Shown: in pieces, positions 54,583 through 64,000 of the stretch
Position numbering within the stretch: position 1 is the stretch's first letter
How the letters are laid out: each line of letters starts with the position of its first letter
From: Capitella teleta
Lineage: Eukaryota > Annelida > Polychaeta > Capitellidae
DNA: 64,000 nucleotides
Assembly (NCBI GenBank): GCA_000328365.1
Contig: KB297742.1
Location: forward strand, 378,269 to 442,268
Direction of reading: 5' to 3'
The notes under the pieces: generated by a model
Databases searched by the model: none
The model's input: only the letters and a program-made list of their open reading frames with translations
What the model was told of the DNA's origin: nothing
Translations under genes and position numbers: made by a program

Positions 54583-57005
54583 TCATCGGGATTCGGTGCT
54601 CAGTTGGCTGTTAGCGTTTTTCAGCACTGAATACACGTTATCCACTTTGGCCAGGCCCTCGAAGAAAGGCAGCAGATCTAGCAGCTCCGTGTCAGACATG
54701 TCATCAAACCATGAGGCTACCGGAACCTATGTGAAAAAAAACAAACCAGTAAAAAACAGGCAGAAATAAAAAACGGCAATCACTACTCACAGCGTTGTCA
54801 GGATGGAAGATGTACGATGCGGGCGAATTGTCCACAATGACAACTTGGCTGAGGTCGCGACCCAAACGACTCAAGTCCTTCACATAGTTCCCGCGATGAA
54901 AGACACAAGACTCCCTGAATAAACGACAACGAAACACACCCCACTTGTCCAGCAAGTCAGCTACTGGATCAGCATACTGAAGCAGAAGAGAACATGAGAC
55001 ATGAGAGCAAAGAGGGTACACGGAGGGCACACACCTTAGCTAAACTAGCAGTGAACAAGACACATTCAAAAAGCTCTCCCATCTTCTGGAGATACTCATC
55101 AACATAAGGCCGCTTTAATACATATACCTGATGAATGGTGCCATCTATCTCAACAGGCACAATGAAGTCAGCATTGCTAACAGGCTGAGCAGCGCAAGAG
55201 AACATTGGTTAGCATACTCAGCATTTCCAAAGAGGACACTCACTTTGAAAGAACTATGCACCAGGGTTTCATCCAGATCGATGACAACACATTTTTTGTG
55301 AGAATCATGCGGCCTCAACGACGGAAGAAGCGAGTGCTGTAAAATAAACTCATTAGAGAAATCAACATAGGAGCTAATGAGTACTAACGTCTTTCCCAAG
55401 GTCATGTTGGTTGTCTGATGAGGTCAAGGCAGGAGAGCTCTGGGCGGGGTGATGGGGGGAGGGCGACAGGGATGACTGCGATGATTGTGAGGCGCTGCTG
55501 CTGTGGCCCCCGAAACAGCACAGCAGTTGACTCAGAAGACCACGACTCCGAGGCTTTTTGGCCGTCGTCGAGACTGAAGAGGAAAAGCATGAGAAGTTGT
55601 ACTAATAGGAATCTCTAAGAAATACGGCATAGCTTCAGCAGTTAGAAATACACAAGTGTGTGGCATACAATAAACTCCAAAGGGACGGTAAGAGACACCT
55701 CAATTTGATTCACAAAACAGAATACATACATAGCCAAATGTGACTATAGTCTTAGACTAATAGTATTATGCATACATACGTACACAGCATAATTATATAA
55801 TTATAATTATTATATGTGAATGGCGCCTTGTAGTTCTGATGTACTAAACAGCCCAAGATTGTACTGATAACAATCAAGTAGCAGGGACATAAAGAGTGAT
55901 AAAACACAGTAATTATGTAATATGCAAAGTACAGTGGCGTCTGCACATGCCATTTCCAAGACAACCGATATTCTTCCTCCATCTTTTCATTCCACCCAGC
56001 AGCAATCGTCGCATAACAAAAAGTCAATATATACACAGAATATAAAAACACATTCAAAGGAAATAAGCAGCTTGCAAAAAACAATGTTCTATGACGTATT
56101 CAAGTTACAGGGAACAACACCCGCCTTCGCCGGTAGCACCAGCCCTCTGTTGAACAGAAGCAACTCATTCAACAAGTTCCCTGCACCCAACATGGATCAA
56201 CTGCATCTCTGAGGCAACACTAAAAGAGATGCATGTAAGCCCAATAGGTGAAAAGCAAAGGGCAACAACCTCCTCCAACAAGCACCAGCTCCTCTGTATG
56301 CAACCGGGTCATGAGGTCACACGGAGGACACCCAGCATGGAGGTTGTCACTGGAGGCATAGCGAAATCAAACCCAGTGATTAAGCACACAAGAGTGAACT
56401 GACTCGAACCAATTCAAACCTTTCAAAAACCAGTGTTTACATCAGAAACATGCGCAGCAGAACTGCACACAGGGAAAACAGTGAGCAGCGTGGGAGGAGA
56501 AAAGAAAAATTCCCCCCCCGCCCAACGCACAAAGCAGCGCTGCTGAGTAGCATTGGCAGACAACACCTTTCGAAGTTACAGAAGCAAAAGAAGTATGGAG
56601 CATTCTTGGCACAACGCCAACTGCACCAATAACGAAGAGGTGTAGCATGGTGACGTAACAAGGGATTACAAGCCAAGAGCGGCAGCCACCTCGTCTTGCT
56701 TACCCGTCAGTGGATATATACCGCACCTTGGTGGAATTCTTCGAGAATATTAAAGAGTTCCCTCCATGCCGACAGCGACGGATCCATGGTAGCGACTGAT
56801 ACAAGAAAGAACTGAACATTGGCCAACTTAGCTGAGCATCGATAAGACGTTTAATCTCCCGTGAACACAAGCACACGCTTTAAATTGCAGCGACAACCAC
56901 CTCACCTGAACGGAAGATACTCAAGTTGGGAGCGTCCATGCTGAACACGCCACCAATGCTGCCCATTGCGGGCAACACCCCCGAATTGCCAACTCTGCTC
57001 AACAT
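54583..57005 (-). CDS. CTDSP: CTD small phosphatase (SCP/CTDSP family), complete, 6-7 exons
   Basis: Ser/Thr phosphatase of the HAD superfamily that dephosphorylates the RNA polymerase II CTD and other targets. Exons: 57005-56906, optional 56795-56727, 55573-55389, 55336-55244, 55184-55035, 54976-54791, 54726-54583 (TGA). The core is strongly conserved: [12 protein letters not shown] with the catalytic DxDxT, IPVEIDG-like [75 protein letters not shown]. The N-terminal [18 protein letters not shown] matches the family's basic and Cys-pair segment. Two in-frame starts exist, ATG 57005 and ATG 56939; the latter (MDAPNLSIF) gives 263 residues, near human CTDSP1 (261). The Ser/His/Pro-rich linker in exon 55573-55389 is variable. 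Confidence 0.93.
56727..56795 (-). CDS. CTDSP: Predicted 69-nt in-frame cassette exon of CTDSP
   Basis: Flanked by a pyrimidine-rich acceptor (tctttcttgtatcag) and a donor (caag|gtgcgg). It is 69 nt with phase 1 at both ends, so including or skipping it keeps the frame. It would add 23 residues, including [20 protein letters not shown]. Its own ATG (56787) could also serve as an alternative start. Found by splice-site logic only. Confidence 0.45.
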
Positions 57006-60000
57006 AACTCCATCTACGCCACACAACTAAGTCAAGCTGCTTCTGATGTTGACACAATCTGATTGCGGGTGCTACCCAGATACCAAGTGCGCCTTAAGCA
57101 GCGCAACGACTACGGCTCAAGAGGAAGAAGAAAAATACATGTATAGCGAAATAGATTTAAATACACTCTCTCGGTTTACACGCTTGGATGATCCTAAGAT
57201 TAAGTGGATTTACATCTAGGTTAACATGCCAATAAATGAGGATCAAAGTGCGGAGGAGAAGGGGGGAGGGGGTTGAGCCCCTATAGGCAATTGATACAGT
57301 TGGGGTGATACGGAAATATGATAACGAATGCAGATTTCAATTGATAACTCTTTGATGTTCTGAGATTGACCGAACCACACATACCAGATGAACAAAGTCC
57401 TCTGAGATTATCAGATTAATCGGTTAAGCATAGTTCCTAATCCGTAATCCGGCGAACACTGTTTGAGTGTTTGTTATTAAACTATGTCAACAAACATTAT
57501 AAAACTCTAGTACAAAATCTCATAAATCGAAGCGTGAGTAACAGCTGCGGGCGTTCTTGGCAGACGTCCAAGATTAAAGGGCGTCAAAGGTTTTATATCA
57601 AATAATAACGGTTAAAAACGAGAGACAAGAAGGGTTAGATGGAGAGTATGCCATAAATGCCTTATCTTGATCTAAACACTGGGTATAACATAATAATTCA
57701 CTTATCATCCTTATCTGATATGATTGTGTATGTCAGGAAATTATAGAAAGGTCGGTTCATCCCGCAGAAGAGGATGGTGCAGAAATACTCAGAAGCGACA
57801 GGTGAGAAGCACATAGGTCGCCACGACGCAAGACATGTACCTCGATATTAATTACTATCAACATACAGAAGAACGCTAGAGCACTCAAGTTATTAGTCGC
57901 TGCTGCAAATATTTCAAAATCGAAATAAAAGTACATGCAACTACTTTTGGAATGTTTGTTAATATGAGTCTGAATGTTACAGTATAGTGGCAGTAACAGC
58001 TTTTAGCTTCTGGGGTGCTTCCAGCCATTCTCTGAAGTGCGCCTGAAATATTTCTCATTTATCTCCAACTACTCTGAACCTCCTCCCTGTTCATGATCAT
58101 TGACTCAAAATAACAAGCATCAGACCGAAGTATACTGAGCTCCATTGTCAAATGGCACTGAGAATTGGGTCGTGGATAATAACGATTGGTCAATAACAGT
58201 AAGATATAATAAATATTATCGATTGATCAACAGCATTACACAATTACATAATAATCTATAATACCAACATGAATTAATTGCCCTAGATTCCTAGATCATG
58301 GCACGTGCTCAATATTTCATTGTCGAGTGAACCAAGCAGCCCAATTGAGCCATGAATTGCATGATACTGCACAGCAAAGAGATCTGTGACAGTAATGATC
58401 CCAGTACAATATACTACACGCATTATGCAATGTGAGCAACACTAATTCTATAGATAAAAACATGAAATCGAGCAGCAACACAAACAAGCATTCAGAAGAG
58501 GGTTTATATGACACCAGCATTATGCAAATTGGCTTCACATCTCACTCAGAAATGATGAAAATAACAGAACTTCAATTATTGACCGCCTTTGGGACATAAC
58601 AAACGCATCAAACTACCGGTAGTTAATGTATGACTAGAAAATACCAACAACTGTTGCAGCCTTGCAGGGGTGCTTAGTACTAGTGAACAGAAGCAAACTG
58701 TACAGAAAATGTGACAGATTAGGAGATTGAAATATGTTTTATCATCTAAGAATCAGGCCAATAAATCAAGAGACATAAAAACCTATACCACATACAAAAT
58801 ATTCAAGGACATTACAAGACAATAATTTACAACCAACTTGGTCACGAGGAAGAGAAATACTAAACACTGTCGCTGTTCAAAATGATAATTCTCGACTGTG
58901 CGCTATGGAAAACGAGTCCTGGCGTGGAATGTGTAAGTAGATAGCAAATGAGGCTCAGTCAGGAAACGAGCAGAGCAACCAACTGAACCAAGTGGGTTAA
59001 GATGACCACTGATTGACCAGTATTTCAACCTAAATCATTAACGGTAATTAATGGGATGGTTTTAGCCCTATGCTCAGCTATCAATACGCTGGGCCATTAC
59101 TGACAATCACACTGACAGAACAGAGAACTCTGAAGTTGAATCCAGGAGCAGGTTTGAGGTTTCACTCATCTCCATAAACACTTCTCTGCCACCAGAAAAG
59201 GCAGCATGGAAAGCAATGAACGCTGAGGTTGTTGAACTAAAAATGGTAAATTTGAACAGAGAAGGCAATTGTTCATTTGCTCTATTCGTTATTGAGGCTT
59301 TGCTGAGATCACAGCAACACATGTCATCTAATCCAGGTGGTTTCAGGGCAATGCACACAAATTAACACCAGAGTTTGCTGATCCCCTTTTAGTCTGGCAA
59401 AGTTGAATGACCTCAAAATTATTCACAGAATTTAGCCTAAAGCCCTAAATAAAGTGATAAATTTCGAAATTTGATGTTGTTCTACAGAGTAGGTCTTTAA
59501 GATACAACGAATGGAGGAGAATGTCACAAAAGATACACACTACACATCTGGAGCAATAATGCATTCATAAATTGAAATATTGACAGATAGTTAGACATCT
59601 CACTAACTAAATTCAGCAAATTGAGCAATTATTCATGCTACTTCAGGTTTGCGCTACTAAAAAAATTAGTGCTTCACTTCTGATTGTTTTCAAATAGTGG
59701 CAAATGGTATATGTTCCATGCACACTCCGTGGAAGAATGAGGACATAAGAGGAGAAACAGAAACAGGGTTGGCCATAGGCCTTAATCTTGTCAAAGCCTG
59801 AAGACACCAGAAGGGATTTTCAACTTGTACACAACTAAAGGCACCTGAGAAGCTAGCTGACTGAGCTATTGGGGTTGGTTGCATGCATCCAACAAGACAA
59901 ATATGAGGTTGACCGACCCCTTTTTAGACATAATTAGACATTACACTTAGTGGGAGCTAATTCCAAGATATACATTGAATTAAAGAGGTTTACTTTCAAC

Positions 60001-61915
60001 TTGATTTCTGGCTGTGGTGATATTATAAAATAAAAGCTCCTGGTGTTAATCATAGGAGCCTCAAGAGAGCAGTTCTCACAGCAGTTCTGACAAAGGAAAC
60101 CTCGCACTCGCCTGGGTCACCTCAATTCAAGCTATTCTGCCTGAGAGAGGGAGGGTCTTGAATTATATTAATAGCTCATCATTTCAAAATTATTTTCTTT
60201 GAATTAAAAAAAGCCAATAGAATCAATATAAAATAATAAAGAGGCTTTGAAATGTACAGAGGTCCTCAAAGCCAATAGAATCGATATAAAGAGGCTTTGA
60301 AATGTACAGAGGTCCTCTAAAAATGAATGTCAAGTATAAATAAATTTTCACAAATATGCTGTGGCAATTCTTCATGTACCAAATAGCTGCCACTTGACTA
60401 ACAACCTTTTGATTCCTTCGAGTCCATTTAATAATTAAGAGCAATTTTGAATCATCCAGTCAATCAAAAATTGATAGCTGAGATTTGAGAAAATATGAGG
60501 AAGACATTCGCCCAATAACTTGAATGCGTCAATGAGTGACCGCCATGAATCACATGATATAGTACATCATATTATCATAAGGCTCAGCACAGATAAATCG
60601 GGGCGAGGTCTGTATACCTCACGGTGTCCCGATGTAGTACGACTGTACATCAGCTAGTACATCATGATTCAGTGAAGCTGATGAATTAATGATGATCATC
60701 ATCATCATCTTCATCACTCCTCTTACTGACTCTAACTTTCACTTAACTTTCAGTCTCAGTCTGTGAGTGTGAGTGTCATGAGCACGAATGTTGATCATTC
60801 ATTCATTCAATCATTGAATTACCATTTGATGTCATAACAAGATTACAAAACAATGACAGTTGACAACACCTGAAATCCAATAAATATCAAGGAAGTTTCA
60901 TCTTGCACTAGTGCTGGGGTGTGAGGGGGAATTTTCGATAGTAAAAAGTGATTGTGATGCCTGACAGGGAAGGAGTTCGCTCGTCATTGGGAAATGACTG
61001 GTGACGGCGAAAGGAATAGTTTTGAAATACGCCAAATGAAAACAAACCTTTTTCCGATGGGGGAAGGGTATTAAGTGGTTCATCTTCTTTGTTAACTTGC
61101 GTTATTATGGACGTATTGTCCATCTATATGCATAAGCTCGATCTGAGCGGGAGCAATTAAAACAAACAACAACTTTCAACTTGTTACTTCAAACTTGCAA
61201 GATGATTCAAGATGGACGATTTCTCACGGGAACATGGCGCACGGTTTTCAGGCCCCCTCATGAATATTCATGGATGAATAATCAACCTCGGTAGCGTAAA
61301 AACGGTGCAGTTGAATAATAGACAAATGTCGAGCGGTTGATTCATCCCTAAATTCGTAAAAGAGGTTTAGCGATCTAATAAAATGATATTCTTCGATGTA
61401 TGGATGGTCAGTCCAAGAGCCTGACCACATGCAATACAAGGCGGTAAAAAGGACCGTGAAATCGCCACTTGTAACACGTGCTGTGATTGGCTGAAGCGGA
61501 ATTTACCTCCTCCCGTGTTGTTTATTAATTTCTGACAGCACGCCTTCAACAATTTGCAACGATTCCACTGTTTCATTTTATATTCTTCAGTAACTCAAGG
61601 TAGCCTAACAATCACCAGGAATTAAATTTGAAGGAATACAGATGAAACGGATGAATATTGATAATTAGAGGATAGACGGTATTGTTTGCAATTGCAAGAA
61701 TTTTAGGGGAAGAATACTTAAAAATTGACCGATTTTACACGCATGGGCGGAACTCTTGATTCTATCTCTTTAGGCATTGACGAGCGAAGTTTTACTGTGA
61801 AATCGCACAAATATAATACATGCTGGAGAAAGTTTAGCCTAGAAAATTAAAGTTGAATGTAAGTGGTTCTGGTCGTAACCTGGTGAAAAAGGCTCTGTGA
61901 CAAGGGGTGCGTTTT
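57006..61915. other. CTDSP 5' flank and intergenic region
   Basis: No recognisable exon in 4.9 kb. It holds a short tandem duplication (60210-60317), TCA-rich simple sequence (60688-60720) and, at about 61477-61490, an E-box CACGTG beside an inverted CCAAT. All longer frames look random. Confidence 0.5.
60210..60317. repeat. Two-copy tandem duplication (about 50-58 bp unit)
   Basis: Unit aagccaatagaatc ... agaggctttgaaatgtacag followed by aggtcctc, repeated once; the first copy has a few extra bases (ataataa). Confidence 0.9.
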
Positions 61916-62295
61916 ACTCAAATCGTTTCTTACATCCCTCATTTCGAATTTCTAACACATTTAAAAGCTATAATTAATGGGCTATAAATTAGTTATTAAT
62001 ATTATAATTGTCTTATTGTGATAAACACTACCATTTCCGACCCATAAGACAACTCACATAAAGCTATAACATTGATAATTATTGCTTGAAATCAGCATCC
62101 CATCTTACATTTTGTACACAAATGGCAGCCATTATGTATCCAGCGATATGATCGTGATATAAAACTTACTATATTAATCAAAAATTAATAAAGGTTAATG
62201 TTGTTTGTGTTATTGGCTCACTCTAGATTGAAGAGTGAGTAAGGGCACTTCTACCTCATCTTAGTGTAAGATGAAATTGACAGTTTTAGGAATGC
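61916..62295 (+). repeat. Left arm of a long inverted repeat
   Basis: Pairs with 62992-63315, nearly identical over about 320 bases. This arm has an extra ~45 bp (about 62189-62233) bounded by att on both sides. Non-coding. Confidence 0.95.
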
Positions 62296-62991
62296 TTCGT
62301 TACATTGAATGTTGGGTGCTATTAATTTGACTTTTATATCAAAGGTCTTGAATTTAATTTAATAATGATTTTATTGTATCAGAAGAAGCAGAAGAGCAAG
62401 CAGGCTTTAGAGCAAAAAGAAGTACCGTGGAGCAGATCTTCAACTGCCGCATCATCATTGAGAAACATCTTCAACCATATACCTAGTAACAGTTAGATCA
62501 CACATAGGACTCGAAACCCCGGCACGCAATCAAGCGTATCGGTAAAGTGGCGGAAAAGTGGTGCAGAGGCATTTCGTTCTGCCGTAGAAGTAGGGCTTGA
62601 CTTAAAGTTTTTTCATATACAAGTAGATTTTTTTTGTTCCAAATGCTTTGCATTTGAATTTGATCCTGAAGCCTCAAAAGCAGGGAAGAGTATTAATTGG
62701 AAGTGCATGTGGTTGAGTTATATATTCAAAAGAATTTTCAATCCAGAAGAAAAGTACAATACAGACAAAAGAGGTCGAAATGAAGGTTAATTAGCTTTAT
62801 TTGAATACTTAAATGACATGAACTATTGATTAAAAATACCTAGGAATTTTGCTAGTTATATTCACTTAGTCAAAAATCAAGTTTAACAGTATTTTGACGG
62901 TAATATTGAGTCACTAAATAGTGTAGTGTGATGAATCAAGAAATGTGTGGTTAAAAGATGGAAGGAATTTGGCCTATGCTTGCATTCCTAA
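62296..62991. other. Loop of the long inverted repeat
   Basis: 696 bp between the arms. Besides the LINE fragment it has a B-box-like ggggtttcgagtcc on the minus strand (62510-62523) next to a small stem, possibly a tRNA-like relic. Nothing else recognised. Confidence 0.5.
62379..62487 (+). mobile_element. LINE reverse-transcriptase fragment in the inverted-repeat loop
   Basis: Translates as EEQAGFRAKRSTVEQIFNCR then IIIEKHLQPY, the RT block (Q-x-GFR-x-x-RST) just after the YRPISL region of LINEs. About 30 codons ending in TAG; the rest of the element is missing. Confidence 0.7.
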
Positions 62992-63315
62992 AACTGTCAA
63001 TTTTATCTTACACTAAGATGAGGTAGAAGTGCCCTTACTCACTCTTCATTTTTGATTAATATAGTAAGTTTTATATCATGATCATATCGCTGGATACATA
63101 ATGGCTGCCATTTGTGTACAAAATGTAAGATGGGATGCTGATTTCAAGCAACAATTATCAATGTTATAGCTTTATATGAGTTGTCTTATGGGTCGGAAAT
63201 GGTAGTGTTTATCACAATAAGACAATTATAATATTAATAACTAATTTATAGCCCATTAATTATAGCTTTTAAATGTGTTAAATTCAAAATGAGGGATGTA
63301 AGAAACGATTTGAGT
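62992..63315 (-). repeat. Right arm of a long inverted repeat
   Basis: Reverse complement of the left arm, ending gtaagaaacgatttgagt at 63315. High identity suggests recent origin or gene conversion between arms. Confidence 0.95.
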
Positions 63316-64000
63316 CCCCAGGGCATTTTAATATACTTTCTGTAGCATAGCTTATCTTTGATAACTCTCCGCAGGGCAATAGAGAGCCTTTGGATTTCAA
63401 AGCTATGTCGTTTTCATTCATCAGCTTTCAATGCCGATTCACTGGCACCAAGTGCGAAGAAAAGCTAGAGGAGTGAAGAAAGTACATGTATAACATGTAT
63501 GCAAAATTATCAATGCCGATCAAAGTTTGTCAGAGGCTTTCCTCCAACGAACCGAATTAATGGAATAGTCATATGAGCGACCAATTAAATGGTACAGTAA
63601 TTTATATGTTAATCACTGGAGTATGTCATTACAAGACGGCATTTTTAATGCTTTAACATCGTTTGGTCAGAGCAAGACTATTTAGAGTCAAAATCCAACT
63701 GAAACAGGGGGAATAACAAAAATGGGTTACCTGTTTCCTGCCAATTGCGTTGGTGTTGTTAAGCATACTCTCATGATAATTATTGAGTCGTTTGATAAAG
63801 TTTTTCTGTTTTGTATAATGACTTGCACACAATAACACTTCAAATATTATTACTAAGTTACTGATCTAGTAACCACGAATGAGCCAGTGTGCCATGCTTG
63901 TCGTCTGAATGCATAGCCTCACCATAAGGACATGTGCACATCATATAATAACACTATGCTTCAGTCATGGCCTTGCTTGGCTAATCAGTGTGGAACAAAT
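63316..64000. other. Right end of window
   Basis: AT-rich; no gene, repeat or RNA recognised. Confidence 0.5.

Overview
The window is animal nuclear DNA: spliced genes with GT/AG introns, cilia and kinase genes, SINE-, LINE- and Harbinger-type repeats, long microsatellites and two 50-N assembly gaps. It is AT-rich with compact exons. The gene set fits an invertebrate metazoan with motile cilia, but I cannot name the species or phylum from sequence alone.

Layout. 1-1409 (+): 3' part of the ribosomal protein eL34 gene. 2741-7175 (-): a complete ten-exon SH2D4A/B-type adaptor gene; the joined exons give 446 codons with every splice phase in register. 7201-11649: SINE-like repeat, simple sequence and the probable 3' UTR of the next gene. 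11650-25852 (-): a complete twelve-exon salt-inducible kinase (SIK) gene of 1021 codons. Its 8.2 kb first intron carries a TIR element, a SINE and a decayed CR1-like LINE. 27050-28620 (+): a tandem pair of small secreted-peptide genes with a conserved leader and divergent mature parts. 30166-31939 (+): a six-exon SAXO-like (axonemal microtubule) gene of 501 codons. 34913-44860 (+): a cluster of three two-exon PAN/apple-like secreted protein genes; two look intact (196 codons each) and the third is a recent, broken copy. 46550-49495 (+): a decayed LINE split by a truncated PIF/Harbinger element with a TTA target duplication. 50215-52052: tRNA-like SINE heads around a 1 kb GTACAA hexamer satellite. 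53154-53352 (+): an unrecognised possible last exon. 54583-57005 (-): a CTDSP (small CTD phosphatase, SCP) gene with a possible in-frame cassette exon. 57006-64000: mostly non-coding, ending with a large inverted repeat whose loop holds a LINE fragment.

The host genes have unrelated jobs: translation, SH2 signalling, LKB1/PKA-controlled kinase signalling, cilia, secretion and transcription-related phosphatase. I see no operon-like logic. The lineage-specific material is the secreted-peptide pair and the PAN cluster, both made by local duplication. No complete new mobile or defence system was found.
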